Counted from the stretch's first letter, positions 23,605-33,345 are shown. The stretch is DNA of 64,000 bases from Paenibacillus xylanexedens (GCF_001908275.1 NZ_CP018620.1:1674001-1738000); one strand, 5' to 3'. Notes: generated by a model from the letters alone, not told the origin. Numbers and translations are program-made.

Positions 23605-25617
23605 ATGACAAACAGGATTCAGTATATTGTACTGCAAAATATTCAAATGATGGAGAGATCAAAGAAAAGATTGCTCCCGTTGCAGTTTGCTATTATGGAA
23701 AAGGTCAGACATAACGGTTTTGCTTTTGTCTTTGATGAGGTTGGTTGTGGGAAGACAATTGAGTCGGGCATTGTAATTTGGAATAGTATAATGAACGGCG
23801 GAAATAAAATTCTGGTGGTTTGTCCACCAAATCTGGTATTTAATTGGTATAACGAATTATTGGTTAAGTTCGGACTAGATTTTAAAATTATTAATGGCAA
23901 TAAAGAAGCTATTGACGTTTACGGGCCGGATTCTAAGGAACTGAACGAGCTCTCCAATCTATGTATTGTTACCTATGACAGTCGTGATCAGATAAACTCC
24001 AATGCGGCTATTGATCGGATAAAGACCCACAATATTGATTGGGATCTAATCGTTTTGGATGAGGGACATGGAAGTAAGAACGAGGCCTCCGAACGATACC
24101 GTGCTCTTGAGCAGTTCCGCGCGAAGAGCGTGTTGTTTCTGAGCGCTACGCCCATCAAAACCTCAGGAGACAATTTCAATCAGGAATGCAATCTAGTGGG
24201 AAAGTTATTGAACCAATCGATTGATCTAAACGATAAGACCGTTGATCCGCTTCGTTCCGTGTCATTCAGCACAGACTATCCGATTTCCCGTAACTTTAAA
24301 GAAATGATGCTGAATAAGCAGGATTTTCGGAATAGAAAGGTTATACCGATTGTATATACTGTTGATGACGTAACAGTACAGCGTATAGAATCAACCTATT
24401 CTAGTATAGACTTGGAGCGAAAGCTGGGATGTATCTTTAATTATAGCCGTGCATTTGCTTCCGACGAGGTGTACAAAAGGTTTATTAAGCATTCCTATCT
24501 GGAAAGCGATCTAGAGGTCATAACGCAGTTTGATGATAAATTGGCGAAGCTTATCACTGTAACGGATCGAATCCTCCAGGAAGGCGTGGATAATAAAATT
24601 GTTATTTTTGCCAAACATCGGTTAGTAATCGATTATCTGAGAAAAGCGCTCATATGTCGGTTTGGCGAGGATCAAATCGAAGCTATGCATGGGAAAACGT
24701 ATTTGCCCGAAGAACGGCGAAACAAAATAGCGATGTTGGACAATAAGAACAGCGAGCTTAGTACAAAGCGAATCCTTGTTATTTCGCATGAGATAGGTGT
24801 TGTGGGCATTAATCTGTCCAGATTCAATCATCTCATTAATTACGAGTTACCGGATACGCCGGCTGATCTGGAGCAGCGCTTTGGTAGAATCGACAGAGTA
24901 ACTAACATGGAACAATTTAATGAACTGAGCCTGTATTACTTTGAAGATACGAACAAACTATTCGATACGGTATATCTATACAGACTATTTCGCCGATTCC
25001 AGAATGATGTGATTCCGTTGTTGCCGAGCAAAAATCTGTTGTATAGTTCCACCAGATATATCCAATGGCTTACTGAATTAATTCAGGTCTATGTCAGGAT
25101 TACATCCGTAAAACAAATAATGCAGGAAGATCGGGAGCGACTAATGAAACTGATCAGGACGAAGGAAGACATTGATGCTCTTACTATAGAGGCGGCGGAG
25201 GAGGTTTTGAGGAATTTGTTTACTCGGATGGGCTACGGTAGCGGCGATAATCTGTCCAACAAGATCCGTCAGTTTGCGGAAGAGGAAAACCGTGCAGTGG
25301 TATACGGCAAAGATGGAACCCGATTAACCTATGCTGTATTGAAGGAACGGATTTATACACCTGCGTATGCATCGTTCGCAGCCGACATCAAGCGGTACGA
25401 TGAGGGGATTTCAATTTTGCGGCAAGAAATCAGCACACTTAAATCGTTGGATGCTGTTGCAGCTTTTCTTCATAGAAGAATCCAACGAGACAAGGTAAGT
25501 GAGGATCTTGTCTTTGGAGTGGTCTACAATGTGTGGAAAGTATGGAGAACTGCCGAGGATAACAGGGAGAATTGTAGTTTAAGAGAATTGATTGAACAAT
25601 TCAATAGAGGAGCATAA
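23605..25617 (+). CDS. SNF2/superfamily 2 helicase
   Basis: The 670-residue protein starts at ATG 23605 (GAGGAG upstream). Motif I is DEVGCGKTIESG with GCGKT at 47-51, motif II is DEGH (152-155), and motif III is LSATPIK. The C-lobe has ISHEIGVVGINLSRFNHLI and LEQRFGRIDRV (motifs V and VI). It is a SWI2/SNF2-like dsDNA translocase. The stop at 25617 abuts the GHKL gene start at 25619. SNF2 helicases paired with MutL/MORC-like GHKL ATPases have been described in bacterial restriction-like operons (Iyer, Abhiman and Aravind's MORC work), which is the closest precedent I know. Confidence 0.88.
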   Translation: MTNRIQYIVLQNIQMMERSKKRLLPLQFAIMEKVRHNGFAFVFDEVGCGKTIESGIVIWNSIMNGGNKILVVCPPNLVFNWYNELLVKFGLDFKIINGNKEAIDVYGPDSKELNELSNLCIVTYDSRDQINSNAAIDRIKTHNIDWDLIVLDEGHGSKNEASERYRALEQFRAKSVLFLSATPIKTSGDNFNQECNLVGKLLNQSIDLNDKTVDPLRSVSFSTDYPISRNFKEMMLNKQDFRNRKVIPIVYTVDDVTVQRIESTYSSIDLERKLGCIFNYSRAFASDEVYKRFIKHSYLESDLEVITQFDDKLAKLITVTDRILQEGVDNKIVIFAKHRLVIDYLRKALICRFGEDQIEAMHGKTYLPEERRNKIAMLDNKNSELSTKRILVISHEIGVVGINLSRFNHLINYELPDTPADLEQRFGRIDRVTNMEQFNELSLYYFEDTNKLFDTVYLYRLFRRFQNDVIPLLPSKNLLYSSTRYIQWLTELIQVYVRITSVKQIMQEDRERLMKLIRTKEDIDALTIEAAEEVLRNLFTRMGYGSGDNLSNKIRQFAEEENRAVVYGKDGTRLTYAVLKERIYTPAYASFAADIKRYDEGISILRQEISTLKSLDAVAAFLHRRIQRDKVSEDLVFGVVYNVWKVWRTAEDNRENCSLRELIEQFNRGA

Positions 25618-25618
25618 G

Positions 25619-28600
25619 ATGAATCATATCTCGGAGGCAATTCGTAACATAAACAGAGGCTTGAGTACAAAAAATGCAGAGTTGGTCAAAGATAATGCAA
25701 ATTGGCTGCTTCTTAATACAGGCGAGGCCGCATGTGCGATACAAGAACACTACAACAATATCTATGACGTAGATAACGGAGGAGCTGGAATTACCCCCTA
25801 CTTAAAGGAATCGCTGATTCGGGAAATTATGCAAAATATTCTGGATTGCTCTTATGAACAGAATCCGGTAGTGAGTATTGAATTTGACCCATCCAATCGG
25901 GAAATTGTATTACGATACAATGAGACAGGTTTTCAGATGTCCGACGTTATTTCTTTTTTGAGCCAGAAACATACATCCAAGGATCGCAACAAAACAGGTG
26001 CTTTTGGGATTGGGGCTAAAGGGGCGATGCTTTCCTCTGAGTACGTGCGTATTGAATCTCTCCACAGGGAAGGCGCCGACTGCCTGCAACTGTATATGAG
26101 CATTCGCAGTATTGAGATTTCTAACCTTCGCACAATTCAAATTACTGAACTTTTACTTAGTCAAGCCAAGACAGACAGGGATACAGGAACGATTTTTACG
26201 CTGGGTTTATCGGCCGAGTTGTATAAAGAAGTCAAGCAAGACTTGTCTACGCTTGTAGACGGCGATAAGGGAAAATACTTAACACCAGTTGACCTTATAT
26301 TCGCAGCGGTCAAGAAGCCGGAAAAGATGATTAAAATAAAAATTGGGGACACCGAGTATTCCATTTGCAGCAAGATAGCCGGGGCAAAAAGACGGGTAAC
26401 CTTCAGCAAGAACGAAGAAGGCGTTGTACTGGATTTGTACCAAGGAAAGCGGAGTATGTTTGAGTATTTGTTGCCAGCATCACGACTTAGTGAGAAGATG
26501 CCGGATTACATTGACAAGTGGAGATACAATTTGTTTTCAACTTATGAGCTGACCGGTCAATCATCTAATCCCGATCTGCCTGTTTTCTATATCAACATTC
26601 CAACAACCGACCCAGACTATTTTGACAATGAAGATGAAAAATACTATATTACGAGCGATCGCAAAGGAGTACAGGATAACAAGCGCAACAGGGTTGAAAT
26701 GTTCATAGCCGAAGATGTAGAAGCGATGATTCGCACAATGTCTGAACACGAATTGTATTTTGAGAGTCAGGAAAAAGCCAAGCCTATCTTTTCGTATCGT
26801 TTGTCGTTTTTATTCGATTTTATTGATTATAAGCGGAAAACTGCAAATGCAGATGGAAAATGGGACAAGGTCTTCAACGTTCTACTTGATCATACGAGCG
26901 TTAAATTGAAGGACAACTATATTAGACTGCGTGATTTTAAAGTGTTTAATATGGTCATGCCCAATGAGAAAGACATACCAGAAGGCTGCTTTATTTTTGT
27001 TAATCCAGGTAACGGAGCACATCGGAAATCCGAATACAGCAAGTTTATTGAGTTGAGGCATCGGTTTGATCTCGTTGCTCGCGATAAGGAAAAACTGCTA
27101 AAAACTTGTATTATGCAGTATGATCAGTATGAAGAGAATAGTAAAATTAAACCTGAAATAAGCAAGAGTACGAAGCTTTTAAATGGACTAACTCCCAGGG
27201 ATCAAGCAACATTTGCGTTGCTGTCAGCGGAAGTGGACCTGATGTTTACTCAGGAAACGTTGGCCAAATTAATGCAGGCCATTAAGGCCAATCGATCCCT
27301 TGTCAGACATTATGATGGGGAACGGACGTTAACAGTCGGCGGTAGGGAGTATTTATTTGCAAATGACTTTGTGTTGGATGATATTACGTTGCTGGCCAAG
27401 ACCGACTTGGTTGCAAACGTTGGAGACAGAGGCCAAGACACTCCTCTAAAATCGGAATATACTTTTCATCAATTTTTGTTAGATTTATTTCAGGATCATC
27501 TGCTGCGAGATGTCGACCGTTCGGATAAGCTCACATGTATTAAACGATTTATGAATTATCAATATTACGAATACGGAAATGGTACCAAGCGGCTTACCTG
27601 CACTTATGATGCAGATCAAAAAAACCTACTGAAGATCAAGTACAATTCCATTAAAATCGCACAATATGATGTATCTGACTGCCAGTACCAGTATCAAGAA
27701 CTAAGGGAGATTACCAAAATCGAAAACCCTAGTTTGTTCGAAAACAGCAAGCTGTCCAAGTACTTCTTTGTGACCGTTAGTTTGACAGATGAGTACCAGG
27801 ACTTTGAAGTGGATACGATTAGTCGTGTGACAGGGGAGTCACCTCTGACCATCAGAGAGTTGTTGGACAAAATCGTGTTCATTGAGGCTTTGCAGAAGAG
27901 TGATTCCGATGGTAAATCACTAGACTTTGGCAAGGAAATCTATGTTATGGGAGTTAAGGATGATGAAATCCAAAGGATTCGTTTGCTTAGTCATATTACT
28001 GGCGAGATGCGGTCCGAAGATCTGATCTGCATATTGCCCGGAAGGCTGCAGTCCGGTAATTCGAAGCGTGTCACAACGGCCGAAATTGCTAAACTACTGG
28101 ACGGATTGTTGCAATCGTTCGACATGCTGCATACAGTCTATAAGAAGGTGGACAAACCTATTGTGAAATTGTATGATCAGTTTTCTCCTTATTGGAAGCC
28201 GCGGCATGATCTGTCATCATCTGAGTTTGAGGTTCTAAATAGCGTCGTCCAGAGGCATGATTTCCGAAGTGATACTAAGAAAAGAAAAATGTATTTTACC
28301 CGGGATTTGAGCAATAAGCTGTTCGGCTATTCTACCAGTTGTTCAATCTGTGACTATGAATCTAATATATTGAATACTTTTATGTTGAGAGAGAGTATTC
28401 CATACAATGATAATAGTGTCGGAAAAAAATATAAGATATCTTTGTATATGTGCGCAAATCACTATTATGAAACAGAGTCCTTAAGTATTATTGATGTTCG
28501 TTTTGGAGAAGAAGAGGATATTTCCTTCCGGGAGTGGCTCCAATACTTAGGGGAGCACAAAGAAATACCTGCATATTATCTCAAATGTACGATTCATGCA

Positions 28601-28729
28601 GTGAAAAGAGTTGTTGTACAAACGGTTGAGTTGTATGAGGATGATGACAACTACACCACAGCCAAGGATCAATATGCCGTGCTGTTGACTCCCTTGATGG
28701 CTGTAAAGTGGTATATAGATAATTGTTAA
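25619..28729 (+). CDS. Large MORC/MutL-like GHKL ATPase with C-terminal Cys/His cluster
   Basis: The 1036-residue protein starts at ATG 25619, one base after the helicase stop, with AGAGGAG upstream. The N-terminal GHKL ATPase has the N-box REIMQNILDCSYE (E69, N73), G1-like RYNETGFQMSDV and G2 GAFGIGAKGAML (from 127). A long S5-like and unrecognised middle follows. Near the end are C908-x2-C911 and C945-x2-H948, a probable zinc site, possibly a treble-clef. GHKL clamps close on ATP around DNA; with the SNF2 motor this could be a DNA-sensing or loop-extruding defence complex. No nuclease active site is recognised, so the effector is unclear. Confidence 0.82.
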   Translation: MNHISEAIRNINRGLSTKNAELVKDNANWLLLNTGEAACAIQEHYNNIYDVDNGGAGITPYLKESLIREIMQNILDCSYEQNPVVSIEFDPSNREIVLRYNETGFQMSDVISFLSQKHTSKDRNKTGAFGIGAKGAMLSSEYVRIESLHREGADCLQLYMSIRSIEISNLRTIQITELLLSQAKTDRDTGTIFTLGLSAELYKEVKQDLSTLVDGDKGKYLTPVDLIFAAVKKPEKMIKIKIGDTEYSICSKIAGAKRRVTFSKNEEGVVLDLYQGKRSMFEYLLPASRLSEKMPDYIDKWRYNLFSTYELTGQSSNPDLPVFYINIPTTDPDYFDNEDEKYYITSDRKGVQDNKRNRVEMFIAEDVEAMIRTMSEHELYFESQEKAKPIFSYRLSFLFDFIDYKRKTANADGKWDKVFNVLLDHTSVKLKDNYIRLRDFKVFNMVMPNEKDIPEGCFIFVNPGNGAHRKSEYSKFIELRHRFDLVARDKEKLLKTCIMQYDQYEENSKIKPEISKSTKLLNGLTPRDQATFALLSAEVDLMFTQETLAKLMQAIKANRSLVRHYDGERTLTVGGREYLFANDFVLDDITLLAKTDLVANVGDRGQDTPLKSEYTFHQFLLDLFQDHLLRDVDRSDKLTCIKRFMNYQYYEYGNGTKRLTCTYDADQKNLLKIKYNSIKIAQYDVSDCQYQYQELREITKIENPSLFENSKLSKYFFVTVSLTDEYQDFEVDTISRVTGESPLTIRELLDKIVFIEALQKSDSDGKSLDFGKEIYVMGVKDDEIQRIRLLSHITGEMRSEDLICILPGRLQSGNSKRVTTAEIAKLLDGLLQSFDMLHTVYKKVDKPIVKLYDQFSPYWKPRHDLSSSEFEVLNSVVQRHDFRSDTKKRKMYFTRDLSNKLFGYSTSCSICDYESNILNTFMLRESIPYNDNSVGKKYKISLYMCANHYYETESLSIIDVRFGEEEDISFREWLQYLGEHKEIPAYYLKCTIHAVKRVVVQTVELYEDDDNYTTAKDQYAVLLTPLMAVKWYIDNC

Positions 28730-28800
28730 TCTAGAGGGGCGAAGAAGATATAACGATAATATTGTCTGTAAAATGAAAGGTAAGAACCCCCCGAGACTAG

Positions 28801-28841
28801 GGCGTGTCTAAAAACTCATTAATCCGAGTTTTTAGACACGC
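28801..28841. terminator. Symmetric hairpin between convergent genes
   Basis: GCGTGTCTAAAAACTC pairs perfectly with GAGTTTTTAGACACGC across an 8-base loop. It lies between the ends of the GHKL gene and the opposing DUF4238 gene, so it probably terminates both. The sequence also resembles some transposon ends, so a mobile origin is possible. Confidence 0.65.
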
Positions 28842-28850
28842 TCAAATTAA

Positions 28851-30035
28851 TTATGAAAGTAGTTTTATTGCATCTTCCTTAGTTTTGGCTATTGCAATAC
28901 CAGAGTTCGAATTGCTTAAATCGTGTTGATGTATTAAAACAATTTTGTATCCCCACTTTGCAAACATATACAAGCCTTCATTTTTTGTTGTTTCATCCAA
29001 TTTTAATAATTTGCTTGATAGTACCCCTGTCTCTATGATAATTTTTTTACTTTCTGGTTTAAAGTACATTATAGAAACTATCATTTCAAGAATGGTTTGG
29101 TCATCTTGTAAAATTTCTTCATCTCCACTAATTATAATTATTTGCTCTTCTGCGATTTCTGTAATCATTGACATATATTTTTCAATTTTACTTTTTATAT
29201 AATGAAGATATTTTTCTTCACCGATAATTTCTTGATATTCCTTTGATATTGATAAAGCACTTTCAATAGCTCTTGGAACTAAACAGTCTACATCTTCTTT
29301 TTTTAGAATAATAGTGCGCTGGGGAGAATTATCTTTATATAAAGCCAACGCAAGTCTTGGCGATAAGATGAACCTTGCAAATGCATTATTTGGTACAAAA
29401 TGTTGAGGGGGAAGCAGAAACGTGGAATCAACTTCATTTGGGATATAGAAAATATAAGGAATAGAATCTTTATAAGTCTTTTCGATTCCCTCGTTGGGTT
29501 GTCCCAATATGTTTTGTGAATAATACTGAACCTGATCAATTTCTTTGTTGAAAAATCGTTGCTTGTTGTTTAAAAAGCCTTCTGGTATTCTACCACTTCT
29601 GAAAAAATTTGCACTAAATTCCTCATATCGTTTTTTTTCTTGTTCTATATATTGCGCTAATAATTTTTCATCAGCTAAAACAGTACGATGGAATTGTATA
29701 GTGATCAATTCTATTATGTCTTTTTTGAGTTCTTCAAGACGATTAGTAATCAAAGATTCAATGGTATTAGTTTTAATCGCATTCATTATTTCTTTATGCC
29801 ATTTTCCAATTAGTGTTTCATATCGTTTCACTATATTATCAAATTCTGGATTATAGTAATTGGATTTAGTGTGAAAAGATTTGGGATAATGCTTAGTTAT
29901 CGCTAAATTATTTGAATCGCTTAATTTAAGACAACATATTTTTTTTGTCTTATTATCAGCAAAGCGACGTAAAGTGGCTTTTGGAAGAATAATATGGTCA
30001 TCTTGTTGAATTATAGATTTCTTTTTATTCATCAT
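28851..30035 (-). CDS. DUF4238 domain protein
   Basis: The 394-residue protein reads away from the right end of the island. Its N-terminus, QQDDHIILPKATLRRFADNK, followed by FHTKSNYYNPEFDNIVKRYE and then IIELITIQFHRT, matches the DUF4238 pattern (H-x-P-xx-LRxF start, then an aromatic-rich YE helix). The family is widespread in accessory regions and its biochemical role is unknown. ATG 30035 is preferred over the adjacent TTG because AGGAGA lies at a normal distance. It is the only long minus-strand gene in the island. Confidence 0.75.
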   Translation of the reverse strand: MMNKKKSIIQQDDHIILPKATLRRFADNKTKKICCLKLSDSNNLAITKHYPKSFHTKSNYYNPEFDNIVKRYETLIGKWHKEIMNAIKTNTIESLITNRLEELKKDIIELITIQFHRTVLADEKLLAQYIEQEKKRYEEFSANFFRSGRIPEGFLNNKQRFFNKEIDQVQYYSQNILGQPNEGIEKTYKDSIPYIFYIPNEVDSTFLLPPQHFVPNNAFARFILSPRLALALYKDNSPQRTIILKKEDVDCLVPRAIESALSISKEYQEIIGEEKYLHYIKSKIEKYMSMITEIAEEQIIIISGDEEILQDDQTILEMIVSIMYFKPESKKIIIETGVLSSKLLKLDETTKNEGLYMFAKWGYKIVLIHQHDLSNSNSGIAIAKTKEDAIKLLS

Positions 30036-30222
30036 CAATTCTCCTAAATGGGTTTCTTATTCATTTGTGTTCTTAAACATTATCTATCAATACTCTTTAG
30101 GCCCCCATTGTTTATACAACAAGAAGAGTTTATAAAAATGAGTATTATTCAGATTGTGATAATGCTTTTTCGGTATTCTAAATTAACCATATAGTCATAT
30201 AAACTTTTTATATTCAAAAGCA

Positions 30223-30305
30223 GGTCCGATTTTAACTAGAAAATGAAATGACAAGTAGAGGGATATCTTCTCCTTGTTCATTGAAAATAAAAAAATCATC
30301 TTAAC
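30223..30305. repeat. Diverged IS-end-like repeat, right copy
   Basis: It is related to 7504-7594 (same GGTCCGATTT start, then AAAATGAAA, GTAGAGG and CTTGTTC in order). It is followed on the minus strand by a short transposase-like C-terminal fragment, supporting an insertion-sequence origin. Confidence 0.4.
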
Positions 30306-30588
30306 CAGCACGTTCTTCGAATGCTCTAAAAGGAGTAAGCCAGTCTGCAGGTGCGCCATAATCATCTTATTTTATTCTATAGGATGCGAGCGATTTTTGC
30401 CATGCAGTAAATAAATGGTGGTTCCATTTAAGGCGACAATTCATGCGAAGGTACAATGATACTTCTGTCCAGCCACAGCTTATCGCAATGGGGGCAGCTC
30501 GCAGAGAACCTGGGAGAGGTTAGATACCTATGAGAATGACTAACCATCGTTCGCTGGATAAGTGAATTGTCAAACCAAAACAGAGGAG

Positions 30589-30612
30589 AAGGGGCATTCG
30601 CATGCCCCTTTC
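30589..30612 (+). terminator. Rho-independent terminator
   Basis: AAGGGGCAT pairs with ATGCCCCTT, loop TCGC, then TTCATTT. It insulates the recombinase module from upstream sequence. Confidence 0.7.
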
Positions 30613-30699
30613 ATTTAAACTTGTAGCAAACTATGTGTTTATCGTGAACAAAACCCTTTAATAATGATTTTCTTAATCTGCTTTATTGGGAGGTATTGT

Positions 30700-30846
30700 A
30701 TGAAGCACAATCTGATCCGATATAGCATGCAAATTGCTATGCTCAAGCAGTTATTATCCATATCTCTAATTACCGAACAGGAGTTTCGTGCGCTCAAAAG
30801 CAAAATCATGAAGGACTACGGTGTGATTTCTGACCTGACAACCTGA
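30700..30846 (+). CDS. SHOCT-like micro-protein of the integrative element
   Basis: The 48-residue frame starts at ATG 30700 with GGGAGG upstream. It reads MKHNLIRYSMQIAMLKQLLS and ends with LITEQEFRALKSKIMKDYGV, a SHOCT-type short helical motif. Such micro-proteins commonly precede the large serine recombinase of Clostridia-type integrative elements. They may help excision or simply be conserved cargo; the role is not known. The recombinase starts 74 bp downstream. Confidence 0.65.
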   Translation: MKHNLIRYSMQIAMLKQLLSISLITEQEFRALKSKIMKDYGVISDLTT

Positions 30847-30920
30847 TTCGCACAATTGTTGATTACACCCAGTCTTATTATACTAATTCCGAGATAATAA
30901 GCGCTGAGGGAGGAGTAACA

Positions 30921-32630
30921 ATGGCATATGAAGTAGAAGTGATTAAGGCCAGCCGAAAAATATCTGACCGAAAAGCTGGTGGGAGTTCTGATATTTTAAG
31001 AGTAGCCCCATATGCAAGAGTAAGTACAGATACTGAGGAGCAGATTAGTAGCTATAAATCACAGGTTGCCTATTATACTGAGCTTGTGAACAAACGAGGA
31101 GATTGGCAGCTTGTTGATATTTATGCAGATGAAGCAGTCACGGGAACACAGGTCAACAAGCGTGAGAACTTCCAGCGAATGATTGATGATTGCATGAATG
31201 GAAAAATTGATATGGTTATCACAAAGTCTATATCCCGATTCGCTAGAAATACGCTAGATACACTCAAATATGTGCGAATGCTCAAGGAGCAGAATGTAGC
31301 TGTGTTTTTTGAGGATGAGAATATCAATACGATGACAATGGACGGCGAATTGTTATTAGTTATTTTAAGCTCAGTGGCACAGCAAGAGGTTGAAAATATT
31401 TCCTCCAACGTTAAAAAGGGCTTGAAGATGAAAATGAAGCGTGGCGAGCTTGTTGGATTTCAAAGCTGCCTGGGTTATGATTATGATGTTCAAACGAAGA
31501 AAATATCTGTAAATGAGAAGGAAGCGGAGATCGTTCGTTATATATTCGAGCGTTACATAGCTGGCTATGGGGCTCATATGATTGCTAAGGAATTAACTGC
31601 CGCGGGTCATAAAACACGGGCAGGTCGAAGTATTTGGCAGGATGGTGCGATTCTCGGTATTGTTAAAAATGAAAAATATAAGGGTGATTTGCTTCAAGGC
31701 AAGACCTTTACAGTTGATCCGATTTCAAAAAGAAGGCTGGAGAATTACGGCGAGGAAGATCAATTTTATATAAGAAATCATCACGAGGCAATAGTCAGTG
31801 AAGAGATTTTCGAAAAGGCTCAGGCTATCCTGCATCGAAGAGGAGCAAGATTAAGAGGCGTTGAAAAGGGAAAACGTAATAAATATAGCCGACAGTTTGC
31901 TTTTAGCAGTAAGCTAGAATGCGCGTTTTGTGGTAGTAACTTATCCAGGCGAAACTGGCATAGTGGAACGAACCATACAAAGGTAATCTGGCAATGCGTG
32001 ACCGCAACGAAAAAGGGCAGGAAGTATTGTCCACATAGCAAGGCTCTATTCGAAAATGTACTTGAAGGTGCTTTTCTTGAATCTTATCGGAGATTGTGCA
32101 GTAATCATACGGATGTATTAGATGAGTTGATGGGAAATATGGAAACTGTTCTTAATAATCAGAACCATATTCGGCAACTAAATAAAGTGAAAAATGAAAT
32201 CAAGCTATTGGAGCAAAAGCGTTGTAAGCTCATTGACCTTTGCTTGGATGAAAAAATAGATCGAGCTACGTATGAGAGCCGGTATGGGGAACTGGAAGTG
32301 CAACTCAATAAGCTTTTAGCTGAGCAGACTCAGCTAGAAAAAGGCTCGCGGCAGGAAATTGATTTGGAAAAGAGATTGGAGCATTTGAGAAAGGTGCTGC
32401 AAAAGCATGAAGTGCTTTCTGCCTTTGACCGTAATGTTTTCGAAAGCATTGTTGAGAAGGTTATTATAGGAGACTTTGCTGATCCTACACAGCCAGAACC
32501 ACACAAGCTGAAGTTCATTTATAAAACGGGCTTCACAAATACCGTCGAAAGTAAGATGTTTAAGCAAAAAAAATCCTACGTAAATGAAAGGGGGGAAGCG
32601 TCTTCCCTTGCTGAGAACGACACATGTTGA
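30921..32630 (+). CDS. Large serine recombinase of an integrative element
   Basis: The 569-residue protein has the three expected parts. A resolvase catalytic domain carries VAPYARVSTDTEEQ with catalytic Ser35 and ISRFARNTLDTL. A recombinase domain follows (GYDYDVQTKKISVNEKEAEI, IWQDGAILGIVKNEKYKGD). A zinc ribbon begins with C334AFC337 and ends with KKGRKYCPHS, and then a coiled coil around residues 400-480. It catalyses insertion and excision by recombining attP with attB. The ATG at 30921 has GGGAGGAG upstream. Its final codons overlap a sequence resembling the 3' end of an RlmD gene, the probable attachment site. Confidence 0.93.
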   Translation: MAYEVEVIKASRKISDRKAGGSSDILRVAPYARVSTDTEEQISSYKSQVAYYTELVNKRGDWQLVDIYADEAVTGTQVNKRENFQRMIDDCMNGKIDMVITKSISRFARNTLDTLKYVRMLKEQNVAVFFEDENINTMTMDGELLLVILSSVAQQEVENISSNVKKGLKMKMKRGELVGFQSCLGYDYDVQTKKISVNEKEAEIVRYIFERYIAGYGAHMIAKELTAAGHKTRAGRSIWQDGAILGIVKNEKYKGDLLQGKTFTVDPISKRRLENYGEEDQFYIRNHHEAIVSEEIFEKAQAILHRRGARLRGVEKGKRNKYSRQFAFSSKLECAFCGSNLSRRNWHSGTNHTKVIWQCVTATKKGRKYCPHSKALFENVLEGAFLESYRRLCSNHTDVLDELMGNMETVLNNQNHIRQLNKVKNEIKLLEQKRCKLIDLCLDEKIDRATYESRYGELEVQLNKLLAEQTQLEKGSRQEIDLEKRLEHLRKVLQKHEVLSAFDRNVFESIVEKVIIGDFADPTQPEPHKLKFIYKTGFTNTVESKMFKQKKSYVNERGEASSLAENDTC

Positions 32631-32663
32631 GTCGGTGGCGATGCTAAAATGGAAGGGGCAGGA
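32606..32663 (+). other. Candidate attachment site: RlmD-like C-terminal tail
   Basis: In a frame different from the recombinase, the sequence reads TTHVESVAMLKWKGQD then stop. The block HVESVAML matches HVDSVAML at the end of the RlmD pseudogene at 49.35 kb. In-frame agreement at both sites suggests that the element recombines into the 3' end of an rlmD-type gene. The other attachment site is not in the window, so the exact core cannot be fixed. Confidence 0.45.
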
Positions 32664-32818
32664 TTAACTCCTACGCCTCTCGTTGTTCCAACTTCCTTAT
32701 GGATTGAGGACGGGAAATATGTAATGTATGGCTTTGATTGAACCGTCTTCAATAACTGCTTAAAGACCTGTTGACCTTCAATTTGAAGTTCGGTGAAGCG
32801 GGATGATTGCTTTATATA

Positions 32819-32849
32819 GGCACGGAGTTGTTCTTCCGTGTCTTTTTTT
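32819..32849 (+). terminator. Rho-independent terminator
   Basis: GGCACGGA pairs with TCCGTGTC (one G-T pair), followed by seven T residues. It ends transcription coming from the recombinase side. Confidence 0.7.
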
Positions 32850-32922
32850 GTACCTGTAATACTAGAAACAGCCAGATGACGAATGGAATTCCAGAGGGCA
32901 TCAACGGGCTTTTTCAAAACTG

Positions 32923-32951
32923 TTGACAATTGGCATATATGTAATTATATT
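32923..32951 (+). promoter_or_regulatory. Strong sigma-A-type promoter upstream of the cluster
   Basis: TTGACA and TATATT are separated by exactly 17 bp. The first cluster gene is about 480 bp downstream and a terminator intervenes, so the promoter may serve a lost gene or an attenuated leader. Confidence 0.55.
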
Positions 32952-33127
32952 AAATATATCGAGCGCTTGGTGCTGTAAATCTACTAGTGTAAACGCTCTC
33001 CAAGCAAAACTTTACGCAGTATAGTTCGATCCCGTCGAGGAAGAAAATGGAGAGTTGATTGGGGACTTACTCCCAGTTTTATATACACTCTGTCCATTTA
33101 CGAGTGACATTCATCGTAGTTTTGTAG

Positions 33128-33173
33128 AGCATTTTCAGCAACGCTTCATTGCTTGGGAAAATGCTTTTTTTTT
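33128..33173 (+). terminator. Strong intrinsic terminator in the leader
   Basis: AGCATTTTC pairs with GAAAATGCT around an inner AGCAA/TTGCT stem, and eight T residues follow. It lies between the promoter at 32.9 kb and the first cluster gene. Confidence 0.75.
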
Positions 33174-33345
33174 AGGCTTTGCGATGTTGACGAGGGAACC
33201 CTCAAGTATTTCCGTCGTTGTACTCTTCGCGTCAAGCTTTTTATGACATGAACCGTGTCATATTCCACCTCCAGCATGAATTGCAGCATCTCTGCAAACA
33301 ACTCTTTCAGTGCAAATTCACCTTTTCCATCGTTATGAACTTATT
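33150..33345 (-). mobile_element. IS256-type transposase N-terminal remnant
   Basis: The minus strand reads NDGKGEFALKELFAEMLQFM followed by LEVEYD. This matches the start of IS256-family transposases, which have ALKDLL..TMQ.ML.AEL. No DDE catalytic region or inverted repeats remain. It is a dead fragment directly upstream of the biosynthetic cluster. Confidence 0.45.

Larger units (their letters stand above)
30036..30699. other. Junk-like stretch with IS remnants
   Basis: No intact gene was found. It contains the right IS-end-like repeat (30223-30305), a minus-strand fragment reading ADWLTPFRAFEERAG then stop (about 30302-30350), which looks like a transposase C-terminus, and a plus-strand fragment near 30400-30520 reading MRRYNDTSVQPQLIAMGAAR. 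A terminator lies at 30589-30612. Confidence 0.5.

Noticed and set aside
28801..28841. Perfect hairpin taken at first as a transposon end pair.
   Set aside because: It lies exactly between convergent genes and works as a terminator; no transposase or target duplication was seen.
32576..32929. Minus-strand frame of 117 codons downstream of the recombinase.
   Set aside because: It runs through a good plus-strand terminator, has a weak TTG start without a ribosome site and overlaps the recombinase end; probably a shadow.
33015..33040. GTTCGATCCCGTC looks like a tRNA T-arm.
   Set aside because: The flanking bases cannot form the T stem, and no anticodon or acceptor stem is present, so no tRNA is called.
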